Assembly: GCA_024653225.1 (NCBI GenBank)
Contig: JANLGA010000067.1
Location: forward strand, 1-6,094
Reading direction: 5' to 3'
From: Bacillota bacterium
Lineage (GTDB): Bacteria; Bacillota; Sulfobacillia; JABLXB01
Length of the DNA stretch: 6,094 nt
Within the stretch, counting starts at the first letter, position 1. Every line of letters starts with the position of its first letter. The translations under genes were made by a program, and so were the position numbers. This document shows positions 1-6,094 of this stretch, in pieces. Below the pieces are notes generated by a model. It was not told the origin of the DNA. It did no database searches and saw only the letters and a program-made list of their open reading frames with translations.

Positions 1-894
1 CTCAACTCGTTCCTGCTGTACACCAGCCTGATCGGCGGGGTCATCGGGCTCGTCATCGGGAACCCGAGCATCCAGCTTCCGGCCTTCACATCCTTCTACA
101 CCAAGGCGGGAGGCTACCTGTTCCCGATGCTGTTCATCACTGTCGCGTGCGGTGCGATCTCCGGCTTCCACTCGCTGGTCTCTTCGGGGACCACGGCCAA
201 GCAGGTTAGCAACGAGCGCGACACGCGGATGATCGGCTACGGCGCTATGCTCATCGAAGGCCTGGTCGCCCTGGTCGCCCTCGGCACGGCGGCGATACTC
301 ACCACCGAGGGATACGCCGACAGGCTCGCCAAGATGGGAGGCCCCACCGGCCTGTACGCCGCCGGAATCGGGCAATTCCTGGGCTACCTCGGGATCCCGG
401 TGGCGTTCGGCACGACGTTCGGCGCGCTCGCCCTGAACGCGTTCTGCCTCACGTCTCTCGACACCGCGACGAGGCTCGGGAGATACGCTTTCGAGGAGTT
501 CTTCAAGGAGAGGGTTCCGGCGCTCGCCAACAGGCACGTGGCCACCATTGTGACAGTGGTGCTTGCCGGTGTGCTGGCCCTGTCCGGGCAGTGGAAGGCG
601 ATTTGGCCGATATTCGGCGCGTCCAACCAGTTGCTCGCCGGGCTCAGCCTGCTCGCCGCGTCAGTCTGGCTGGCCAAGATCGGGAGCGACAACAAGGCCA
701 CCGTGCTGCCGATGATATTCATGTGCGTCGCCACCATCACGGGTCTCGTCATCCTCGCGAGGACCCATCTCGGGGCGGCGAAGCCCAACTACGTGCTCGG
801 GCTGACCTCCTGCGTGCTGCTCGTACTCGCCGTGTTCCTGATATGGGAGGCGGGCAGGGTGCTGCTGAAACCGAAGGGCAAGGAGACGGCGTAA
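1..894 (+). CDS. cstA: CstA/BtsT-family membrane transporter, C-terminal part (5' end outside window)
   Basis: The frame is open from base 1 to TAA at 892-894, giving 297 visible residues; the true start is off the left edge. The CstA family are polytopic inner-membrane transporters for peptides and pyruvate (E. coli CstA and BtsT). Family motifs are visible: FPMLFITVACGAISGFHSL then SSGTT at about visible residues 41-65, IGYGAML at 78-84, LDTATRLGR at 153-161 and IWPIFGASNQLLA at 201-213. About seven hydrophobic membrane segments are seen, ending in a basic cytoplasmic tail (KPKGKETA). The loop after the IGYGAML helix is much shorter than in E. coli BtsT, so this is the short form of the family. 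It converges on a BtsR/BtsS-like two-component pair, which suggests a pyruvate or small-carboxylate uptake role controlled by that pair. The family call is firm; the substrate is inferred. Confidence 0.93.
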   Translation, partial: LNSFLLYTSLIGGVIGLVIGNPSIQLPAFTSFYTKAGGYLFPMLFITVACGAISGFHSLVSSGTTAKQVSNERDTRMIGYGAMLIEGLVALVALGTAAILTTEGYADRLAKMGGPTGLYAAGIGQFLGYLGIPVAFGTTFGALALNAFCLTSLDTATRLGRYAFEEFFKERVPALANRHVATIVTVVLAGVLALSGQWKAIWPIFGASNQLLAGLSLLAASVWLAKIGSDNKATVLPMIFMCVATITGLVILARTHLGAAKPNYVLGLTSCVLLVLAVFLIWEAGRVLLKPKGKETA

Positions 895-905
895 GGTAAG
901 GTAAG
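891..905. repeat. Three tandem copies of GTAAG
   Basis: The pentamer GTAAG occurs three times without a gap. The first copy contains the TAA stop of the transporter gene. It looks like a slippage-generated microrepeat just after the stop codon; no function is evident. Confidence 0.6.
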
Positions 906-952
906 GACAACGGGATACACCGGGAATACGAGCACATACCGGTAAAACACGG

Positions 953-982
953 GGATGCCCTGGTCAGATGCCCAGGGCATCC
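953..982. terminator. Hairpin shared by two convergent genes, candidate bidirectional terminator
   Basis: Left arm GGATGCCCTGG (953-963) and right arm CCAGGGCATCC (972-982) form a perfect 11-bp stem with an 8-nt loop. The regulator's TGA stop (complement of 964-966) lies in the loop, and the right arm encodes its last codons (KDALGI). On the minus strand a short T-run (GTGTTTT, 942-948) follows seven nucleotides or less after the stem; on the plus strand only TTCATTTC follows. Position between two converging genes supports transcription termination for both. The T-tracts are weak, so intrinsic termination is likely but not certain. Confidence 0.55.
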
Positions 983-1725
983 TTCATTTCGCGCACCTGC
1001 GCCCTGGCTACCGGCACCCTGCTTCCCCCCTTGTCCTTCACGGCGAGGGTGTAAGTACCGGAGAACCAGGGGATGACCTCCGACACCTTGTCGAGGTTCA
1101 CGAGGAAGGCGCGGTGAACCCTCAGGAATCTCTTGCCGAGGCGGGCCTGGAGGTGGGAGAGACTGAGCCTGGTGAAGAATTCCTTGTCGTAAGTCCTGAG
1201 ACGGACGCGCCCCTCCACCGACTCCGCGTACACGATGTCGGCCGCGTCCACGAGCACGATCGAGCCGTTCCGTTCCGCCGGCACCTTGACGTTGGGGAAC
1301 CGGGTCATCATCTCCGCGAGGAGCAAGTCGATCTTCTCGTGCATGGACTCGTCCCCGTGCAGCGACCGCCTCAGGTTATCCAGCGTGGACGACAATCTCT
1401 CCTTGCTGAACGGCTTCAGGAGGTAGTCAACGGCGGACACCTCGAACGCCTGCACGGCGTATTCCTCGTAAGCCGTCACGAATACGAACCGAGGACAGCG
1501 GGAACGCCTGCGAAGATCCCGTGCCACCTCAATGCCGTTGCCGCCCGGCATGGCGATGTCCAGGAACACCACGTCCGGCTCCAGGCGCGCGCACAGGGCG
1601 ACGGCTTCCGCAGCCGTCACCGCCTCCCCCACGACCTCGACTCCGCCGAGCGACCCGAGTAGGTAGCGGAGCTCATCCCTCGCGGGATGTTCGTCGTCGG
1701 CTATCACAGCGCGGATATGCCTCAA
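964..1725 (-). CDS. btsR: LytTR-family response regulator, BtsR-like
   Basis: This 253-aa cytoplasmic DNA-binding regulator should be phosphorylated by the adjacent kinase. Residues 4-118 are a receiver domain with the acidic pair D10/D11, phospho-acceptor D56 (in FLDIAMPG), T84 and K104 (in YLLKPF) all intact. A linker (about 120-145) leads to a LytTR DNA-binding domain (about 147-250) with the family signature FLRVHRAFLVNLDKV and a C-terminal VPVARAQVREMK; most relatives have VPVSR there. The start is a TTG at 1723-1725, chosen because the receiver domain begins directly after it and because a strong Shine-Dalgarno GGAGGAG (complement of 1731-1737) lies 5 nt upstream, inside the last codons of the kinase gene. 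The two genes are separated by 2 nt, so translational coupling is probable. The likely target is a CstA/BtsT-type transporter gene, by analogy with E. coli BtsR and btsT. Confidence 0.93.
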   Translation of the reverse strand: MRHIRAVIADDEHPARDELRYLLGSLGGVEVVGEAVTAAEAVALCARLEPDVVFLDIAMPGGNGIEVARDLRRRSRCPRFVFVTAYEEYAVQAFEVSAVDYLLKPFSKERLSSTLDNLRRSLHGDESMHEKIDLLLAEMMTRFPNVKVPAERNGSIVLVDAADIVYAESVEGRVRLRTYDKEFFTRLSLSHLQARLGKRFLRVHRAFLVNLDKVSEVIPWFSGTYTLAVKDKGGSRVPVARAQVREMKDALGI

Positions 1726-1727
1726 GC

Positions 1728-3452
1728 CTACTCCTCCATTCTAGGGACAGTCAGGCAGACCGTGGTCCCGGCCCCCGGCTCGGACTGGACGCTCAACCCG
1801 TAACCCTCGCCGAACATGGACCGCAGGCGGTGATGGACGTTCTTCAGCCCGATGCCCGTCCCGGAATCCGTCGGCGACGGGGGCCCTGAGAGCAACCCGG
1901 CCACGCGCTCGGGAGGGATTCCGGCCCCGTTGTCCCTGACCACGATGTTGAGCGCTCCGCCGGAGGCTTCCGCCGATATGCGGATCGAGATACCCGGAGC
2001 GCTCCCGTTGAAGCCGTGCTTGATGCTGTTTTCGACGAGGGGCTGCAGCGTGAGCGGAGGTATCATCGCCCCCTTGCACTCGGGGCCGATGTCAACCGAC
2101 ACTCGGAGCCTGTCGCCGAGGCGGGCCTTCTGTATGGCGAGGTACGACCGCACGTGGTCGAGTTCGTCCCCCAGGGTTACGAGCTGGTCGAGCTGTCTCA
2201 GGTTCCTCCGGAAGAAGTCGGACAGCTGCACGAGAAGGTCCCTCGCCTTGTTCGGATCAGTCCTGCAGAATGAGGCGACGGTGTTGAGCGCGTTGAATAG
2301 GAAGTGGGGATTTACCTGGGCCTGGAGCGCCCTTATCTCGGCCTGCGCCAACAGGTCGGCCTTGGCCTGCAGCTCGGAGATCTCCACCTGGGTGGCGAGG
2401 AGCTGACCTATGCCGCGGGCGAGCTCCACGATCACCGGCGTGACCCTTTTCCTCCCGTCTTCATAGAGCTTCACTGCACCGATGACTTTCTTCCCGACTA
2501 CCAGAGGGACGACCACCCCGGAACTCAGCGAACACGCCTGGTTGGGGCAGCCGATGTCCCGGCGGTGTGGCAAGACTCGAAGTTCACCGTAGGCGAGGGC
2601 CGCCTTGGTGCCCCTGGTGGCGACCGGATCGCCGGCCCTGTGGTGGTCCGAGCCGGAACCGACGAACGCGAGCACCTTCTCGCTGTCCGTGATGGACACC
2701 GCGGCTACCCCCGACACCTCCCTGATAATGCCGGCCACCTCGCGAGCCGAGTCCGGCGAGAGGCCCGCCCGCAGGTAGGGCAGGGTCCTGGATGCTATCT
2801 TCAGCGCCTTCTTCGCCTGCACCGCTTCTATGCGTTCGTGCTCCGCCCTCGTGGCCTGGATTATGGCTATGAACATCCCCACTCCCACGGCGTTGACCAC
2901 GGTCATGGGGAGGATGATCACCTTGACCAGGGCGAGGGCCTCGTTGAACGGCCTGGCCACCGCGAGGATGATGAGCATTTGCAGGAGTTCGCCCGCGAGG
3001 CCGATGGCCATGCCGATCCTGCCGGTGATCTCCGTTTCCTTCAGCCGGGTCTGGGCGATGCCGCCGAGAAGCCCCTCGACCGTGGTGGAGAGGCCGCACG
3101 CGCACCCGGTGAATCCGCCGATGAAGTACCTGTGCGCGCCGCCTATGAACCCGGCCAGCAGACCCACCACCGGTCCCCCCAACAGCCCCGCGGAAATCGC
3201 CCCGATCGCGCGCGTATTCGCGACCGCCCACCCCTCGGGGGTCGTGGAGATGCGCACGCGTATGCCGGAGTACGTGCCCACTATCGAGAGCAGGCCGAAG
3301 AAGGCGATCAGGACGAGCCTGTCGCGAAGTGTCAGCCGCCTTTCCATCGCGCGCTTGAACGGCGTCGTCCGGCCGGTGATGAACGCCAGCACCGCGATTA
3401 CGGACATTTCCTGCGCGAGAGCGAGAAACAGGTGGGATACCAACCGACGCAC
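1728..3452 (-). CDS. btsS: LytS-type sensor histidine kinase, BtsS-like, probable pyruvate sensor
   Basis: This 574-aa inner-membrane kinase matches the LytS/BtsS/YpdA length and order. Residues 1-200 are the multi-helix 5TM-LYT sensor, with NTRAIGAI, LLGGPVVG, GGAHRYF and VEGLLGG motifs close to E. coli BtsS. Residues about 210-355 form a GAF-like domain with DHH (269-271) and two cysteines (C302, C307). A signalling helix leads to the His_kinase domain NPHFLFNALNT with phospho-acceptor H383. The ATPase has an N-box PLVENSIKHG (N475), a G1 box RDNGAGIPP (506-514) and a G2 box GTGIGLKNVHHRL (531-543), all intact. Arg81, Arg108, Cys119 and Ser122 align with BtsS R72, R99, C110 and S113, reported as the pyruvate site. 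The GTG start (3450-3452) is chosen because the first helix then aligns with relatives; its Shine-Dalgarno is poor. An in-frame ATG at codon 16 would cut that helix. The family is certain; pyruvate as ligand is inferred. Confidence 0.94.
   Translation of the reverse strand: MRRLVSHLFLALAQEMSVIAVLAFITGRTTPFKRAMERRLTLRDRLVLIAFFGLLSIVGTYSGIRVRISTTPEGWAVANTRAIGAISAGLLGGPVVGLLAGFIGGAHRYFIGGFTGCACGLSTTVEGLLGGIAQTRLKETEITGRIGMAIGLAGELLQMLIILAVARPFNEALALVKVIILPMTVVNAVGVGMFIAIIQATRAEHERIEAVQAKKALKIASRTLPYLRAGLSPDSAREVAGIIREVSGVAAVSITDSEKVLAFVGSGSDHHRAGDPVATRGTKAALAYGELRVLPHRRDIGCPNQACSLSSGVVVPLVVGKKVIGAVKLYEDGRKRVTPVIVELARGIGQLLATQVEISELQAKADLLAQAEIRALQAQVNPHFLFNALNTVASFCRTDPNKARDLLVQLSDFFRRNLRQLDQLVTLGDELDHVRSYLAIQKARLGDRLRVSVDIGPECKGAMIPPLTLQPLVENSIKHGFNGSAPGISIRISAEASGGALNIVVRDNGAGIPPERVAGLLSGPPSPTDSGTGIGLKNVHHRLRSMFGEGYGLSVQSEPGAGTTVCLTVPRMEE
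1731..1737 (-). promoter_or_regulatory. Ribosome binding site that decides the TTG start of the response regulator
   Basis: The minus strand reads GGAGGAG five bases before the TTG at 1725-1723. It overlaps the Met-Glu-Glu-stop codons that end the kinase gene. The near-consensus match explains how a weak TTG start can be used and supports coupled translation of kinase and regulator. Confidence 0.75.
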
Positions 3453-3495
3453 CCCCGCGGAGCACGGTTCCCTTAGAGATTAGACTCCGCGTCGG
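3444..3495 (-). promoter_or_regulatory. Inverted repeat enclosing the kinase GTG start, possible leader hairpin
   Basis: CCGACGC (3444-3450) is complementary to GCGTCGG (3489-3495), and inside it GGAG (3459-3462) pairs with CTCC (3485-3488). This leaves an 8-nt one-sided bulge and a loop of about 22 nt. The stem spans the gap between the exported-protein gene and the kinase and includes one base of the kinase GTG start codon. It could mask translation initiation or act as a weak processing or attenuation element. No T-tract follows, so it does not look like a terminator. GC-rich sequence makes chance pairing possible. Confidence 0.3.
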
Positions 3496-3504
3496 CCGGA
3501 TCCT

Positions 3505-5742
3505 TCAGAGGCGGGTCGCCCCGCTACGACGCCGGTCGCTTCGGCGCAGCGCGAGCACCGCGAGGGCAAGGCATAGCGTGAGGCCCGCCGCCGGCGCGGT
3601 CCTCCGCACGAACGGCCCGAGACCCAGGGGCTCGGAAGCCTTCCTGAGTTCGTCCGCGGTCATGGAATAGCAGCGGAACAGGATGTCGTCTTGATCCCCG
3701 CCCCCCCGTCCCACCTCGTCGAGGAATGAGAGGAAGACATCGGGGCCGCGGTCATGGAGGAACTTGACCATTCGCGCCTCCGTCGAATCGACATCGAGGA
3801 GGTAGTCCGTGACGCCCTGACGGAGCCAACCGGGTTCCGATCCCGGGTCAGGCACCCATCCGGGCCCCAAGCACGTGGCGAGGACGCGTGAGAGTATGTC
3901 CGTCGTGACTCGACCGGGGGTGATTGACCGCCCTCCTCCGACGACATACCAAGGATAGGTCGGGTTCACCGCCGCGAGTTCCCGCGGCGGTTCGTCCTCC
4001 GTCGTCTCGTAGAAACTCGCCATGACCGGGTTGGAAGGGATCAGCGACAGCTTCTGGTCCAGCCGTTCCACCGCCTTCTCCAGGGCGCCCGCAACGTCGG
4101 CGGCGAGCCGGCGACCGCCGTCGCCGTGAAAGCGAATCTCCACGAGGGCGGGTCCCTCGGACCCCAGTCGCTTGGCCGCGGATACGTACGTCCAGTCCCT
4201 CACCTTGTCGAAACAGTGCTCGACAGGTCCGGTGTCGAGAAGCGAACCCTGCGAGTCGCGGGCTCTCACCTGGTAGTAGATGGTGGCGAACGGCCAGGGG
4301 GGCGTGACCTGCAGCCGCGGTCGCGCCTCGCGGCCGTCGGAAAGCCATTGCGCGAAATCTTCCTCAATGATGACCCTTTCCGCGCCTTCTTCGACGTACC
4401 ACACCTTCACGTGTACCCGTCCGAGGTCCGCGCCCTCGTCCCTCACCGTCGGCGTCAGGATGTACGCCACAGGCGCCGCGGGGTTCTCCGGCTCGACCGT
4501 CACGCCCCGCAGCGACGGCGGGTGCGCGGAGGTCACGAACTCGCCCTTCGCTTCGCCGGGGACCTTGCAGGCGAGCCACCGCCTCACCACCGCCAGGGAG
4601 TCTCTCTGCGGGGTCGCGGGTGATCCGTACACTCCCTCGGGGGGCACCAGTTCTCTTAGCAGGCGGTACAGGGCGGCGAGTTTACTCCGGTCCCTGTCGG
4701 CCTCGTACGCGCAACCCAGGAAGTAGAAATCCTCCGCCAGTGCGTCGCCGGATTCCACCAGGTCTTCCCAGACGTCTCTCCCGAACAGCCTGTCGCCCAG
4801 GAGAAAGCGGAAGCGGGCCTCGAGCGGCCTTAGCGCGGCTGCAACTCGGTCGGAGAGACCGGGCAACGCGGCGAGCCGTCGCAGCGCCGAGAGGGCGTTC
4901 GCGTTGTCCCGGTTCATGCCGCAGCTCAGGACGTCCCATGCGAGTCTTTCCGCTTCGGGGTCGGGATCGGGGCTCTCCCTGATTGCCTGGTCCAGTCCCC
5001 TTTCGAAGAGGGAATGCCTCGAGGAGAACACCACCTCGATATCCGCGCCCGGTTCAAAGTCCTCCCACTCCCAAACGATGTCGTCTCCGTCGAACCGGTA
5101 ATTGCCCGGATACACCCTCTCGAGCTCGCCGGGGAACACGCCCTCCAGCCGGAACGTGACCCTCGCCTCGCCGATGGGGCCTTTCCAGGGCTCTCCCGTG
5201 GTAAGGACATAACCCGTGTGTTCCTCACCGTTGGACACGAACGTGTGGCGCACCCAGTAGGAGTTCCTCACCTCGACGGTTTCGCCCTCCCGGAATGACA
5301 CGGGCCAGGTCCACCAAAACCGGTACTGCCGCGCACCCGGCGCGGGCAGCCCGGCTTCACGCCGGACAGGCGTTTCGACACCGCGCACCCAGGACCGGAA
5401 CTCGTGAATCGAGACGTCGTCGCCGAGACCGTCTTCGGAGACGGCGTATTCGGGGAAGCCCATCAGGACGTCGCGCGCGGACCCGGTGTTCCTGAAGACG
5501 AACCTGCATTCCACGAACGATTTTCCCGGCGTTACCCTGAAGTTGACCTCCTCCTGCACCATTTCCACCTGTCCGTCCCTCACGGGGCGGACGCTCTCCC
5601 CGAACCGCCCGAGGCTGGCGTCATCCGCGCGGCAAGGCGCCGCCCCCGCGAGGATGACGATGGCGAGCAGAACGGCGGGGAAGGCGCGACACCGACGGAG
5701 AGCGGTCGGTTCCGGTGGTGGATCCCGGGGATCTCTGCGCAT
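3505..5742 (-). CDS. Exported, membrane-anchored protein with DUF4424-like domain and degenerate MA-clan peptidase domain
   Basis: Function is unknown; 745 aa. An N-terminal signal peptide has an arginine-rich n-region, a hydrophobic core at about 21-34 and probable cleavage after CRA at 37-39. Residues about 55-245 are beta-rich and resemble DUF4424 (EEVNFRV, FRNTG, VLMGFPEY). Residues 246-395 are mostly helical. Residues 410-510 look like an Ig/FN3-type domain (PPWPFATIYYQVRARDSQG). Residues 530-705 follow the layout of gluzincin peptidase MA-like domains: a helix, a glycine-rich strand (VVGGGRSI), then the metal-site region and PGWLRQGVTDYL. The HExxH expected near 615-624 is absent (ILSRVLATCL), and the usual third ligand Glu of WLxEG is Gln642. 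It is therefore probably not an active protease. A C-terminal transmembrane helix (about 714-732) and basic tail anchor it with the body outside. The ATG start has GGAGGTG five bases upstream. The coding call is firm; domain names are tentative. Confidence 0.85.
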   Translation of the reverse strand: MRRDPRDPPPEPTALRRCRAFPAVLLAIVILAGAAPCRADDASLGRFGESVRPVRDGQVEMVQEEVNFRVTPGKSFVECRFVFRNTGSARDVLMGFPEYAVSEDGLGDDVSIHEFRSWVRGVETPVRREAGLPAPGARQYRFWWTWPVSFREGETVEVRNSYWVRHTFVSNGEEHTGYVLTTGEPWKGPIGEARVTFRLEGVFPGELERVYPGNYRFDGDDIVWEWEDFEPGADIEVVFSSRHSLFERGLDQAIRESPDPDPEAERLAWDVLSCGMNRDNANALSALRRLAALPGLSDRVAAALRPLEARFRFLLGDRLFGRDVWEDLVESGDALAEDFYFLGCAYEADRDRSKLAALYRLLRELVPPEGVYGSPATPQRDSLAVVRRWLACKVPGEAKGEFVTSAHPPSLRGVTVEPENPAAPVAYILTPTVRDEGADLGRVHVKVWYVEEGAERVIIEEDFAQWLSDGREARPRLQVTPPWPFATIYYQVRARDSQGSLLDTGPVEHCFDKVRDWTYVSAAKRLGSEGPALVEIRFHGDGGRRLAADVAGALEKAVERLDQKLSLIPSNPVMASFYETTEDEPPRELAAVNPTYPWYVVGGGRSITPGRVTTDILSRVLATCLGPGWVPDPGSEPGWLRQGVTDYLLDVDSTEARMVKFLHDRGPDVFLSFLDEVGRGGGDQDDILFRCYSMTADELRKASEPLGLGPFVRRTAPAAGLTLCLALAVLALRRSDRRRSGATRL

Positions 5743-5880
5743 GGTCGCACCTCCGGCATTCGAGGGGTGCGCGGCAAGCCGGCATCCGTGCCGCGGGCGC
5801 CGGTCGCTATGCCCCCGTGTCGGGACGACGGCAGGTCGGTCCGGGTTCCCTTGGGAGTGGGGCAGGAGGGAGACCGACGG
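5743..5880. other. Intergenic gap with two GC-rich inverted repeats
   Basis: This 138-nt gap separates the DUF1893 gene from the exported-protein gene, both on the minus strand. It holds CGCGGCA/TGCCGCG (5770-5776 with 5789-5795, 12-nt loop) and GTCGGTC/GACCGAC (5835-5841 with 5872-5878, 30-nt loop). The second begins just after the DUF1893 stop, but no T-run follows either stem on the minus strand. A promoter for the exported-protein gene is expected here given the gap length, but I see no convincing -35/-10 pair. Confidence 0.35.
5748..5754 (-). promoter_or_regulatory. Strong ribosome binding site of the exported-protein gene
   Basis: The minus strand reads GGAGGTG five bases before the ATG at 5742-5740. 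It fixes the start of the 745-aa protein, which otherwise could be placed further in, since a 15-20 residue charged stretch precedes the signal-peptide core. Confidence 0.75.
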
Positions 5881-6094
5881 TCAAGAGGAGCCCCGACGGC
5901 GGCTCTCCAGGGCGAAGTACAGTTCCTCGGGGGATATCGGGGTAAGTGCCAACGCCTCGATCGGGCAGGGGCCGGTCATCGCCTTGTTCAGTATCCTCGG
6001 CACGAGCGTGTCCCAGGACGCGTATATGCCGGAGGCTTCGAGGAGGCGCTCGGCCGGCTCGCTCATCAGGCAGCCGTGGACCGCCGCCAGCCGG
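5881..6094 (-). CDS. DUF1893 family protein, C-terminal part (5' end outside window)
   Basis: The frame is open from the right edge to TGA (complement of 5881-5883), giving 70 visible complete codons plus a partial one. An ATG at 6064-6066 lies inside the domain and is not the likely start: the residues before it (RLAAVHGCL) continue the family pattern of a hydrophobic strand leading into MSEPAERLLE. The visible part also has SWDTLVPRILNK and TGPCPIE, then SPEELYFAL, which match the C-terminal half of DUF1893, a domain of about 130 aa. The solved member, Thermotoga TM1506, has a cytidine-deaminase-like fold, but no substrate has been established. The Arg-rich end (RRRGSS) is an ordinary tail. 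It is on the same strand as the next gene but 138 nt away, so co-transcription is uncertain. Confidence 0.8.
   Translation of the reverse strand, partial: RLAAVHGCLMSEPAERLLEASGIYASWDTLVPRILNKAMTGPCPIEALALTPISPEELYFALESRRRGSS

Noticed and set aside
384..788. Minus-strand open frame (134 codons) opposite the transporter
   Set aside because: The plus strand encodes an unmistakable CstA-family sequence here; the antisense frame matches nothing known to me.
955..1662. Plus-strand open frame (235 codons) opposite the response regulator
   Set aside because: It is antisense to a complete receiver-LytTR protein with all key residues; its composition is Arg/His-rich and no family is recognisable.
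3405..3407. Alternative ATG start at kinase codon 16
   Set aside because: It would remove most of the first membrane helix that aligns with BtsS and YpdA, and its only AGGA-like sequence directly abuts the ATG without spacing.
2304..3476. Long plus-strand open frame (390 codons) opposite the sensor kinase
   Set aside because: It is rich in Arg, Gly, His and Pro with no recognisable domain, and it lies wholly antisense to a clear LytS-type kinase. This is typical of a frame kept open by high GC.
3848..4348. Minus-strand open frame in another phase within the exported-protein gene
   Set aside because: It overlaps the in-phase gene that has a signal peptide, a strong ribosome binding site and a coherent domain order; low-complexity Arg/Gly content marks it as a shadow.
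5616..5640. Possible lipoprotein signal (Cys37) in the exported protein
   Set aside because: The residues before the cysteine read AAP, and Pro at -1 is not compatible with a lipobox. Ordinary signal peptidase I cleavage after CRA fits better.
5855..5884. TTGACC on the minus strand (5879-5884) as a -35 element for the exported-protein gene
   Set aside because: It overlaps the end of the DUF1893 gene, and no acceptable -10 hexamer lies 16-18 nt downstream.

Overview
This window is GC-rich bacterial chromosome, densely coding, with no mobile elements, CRISPR array, tRNA or rRNA. Third-position GC bias is strong, and GTG and TTG are used as start codons beside ATG. The gene content (a short-form CstA transporter, a LytS/LytTR pair, a DUF1893 protein and an exported DUF4424-like protein) suits a high-GC anaerobic or thermophilic-type lineage. 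DUF1893 is known mainly from Thermotogae, Clostridia-like Bacillota, Synergistota and some archaea. I cannot name the phylum from this sequence alone.

Layout from left to right: (1) 1-894, plus strand, the C-terminal part of a CstA/BtsT-family transporter whose start lies off the left edge. (2) 895-963, a short convergent intergenic stretch with a triplicated GTAAG, an imperfect ACCGG direct repeat, and the left arm of an 11-bp-stem hairpin that runs into the end of the next gene. (3) 964-1725, minus strand, a LytTR-type response regulator (BtsR-like). (4) 1728-3452, minus strand, its LytS-type sensor histidine kinase (BtsS-like), only 2 nt upstream of the regulator. (5) 3505-5742, minus strand, a large exported, C-terminally anchored protein with a DUF4424-like N-terminus and what looks like a catalytically dead MA-clan peptidase domain. 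(6) 5743-5880, a 138-nt gap. (7) 5881-6094, minus strand, the C-terminal part of a DUF1893 protein cut off by the right edge.

The central unit is a probable pyruvate-sensing module. In E. coli, BtsS/BtsR senses extracellular pyruvate and induces btsT, a CstA-family pyruvate/H+ symporter. Here the kinase keeps, at identical spacing, all four residues reported to form the BtsS pyruvate site (R81, R108, C119 and S122 here). A CstA-family transporter sits convergently next to the pair. The large exported protein lies 52 nt upstream of the kinase in the same orientation and could share its transcript. Its role is unknown and its architecture is the least-described item in the window.
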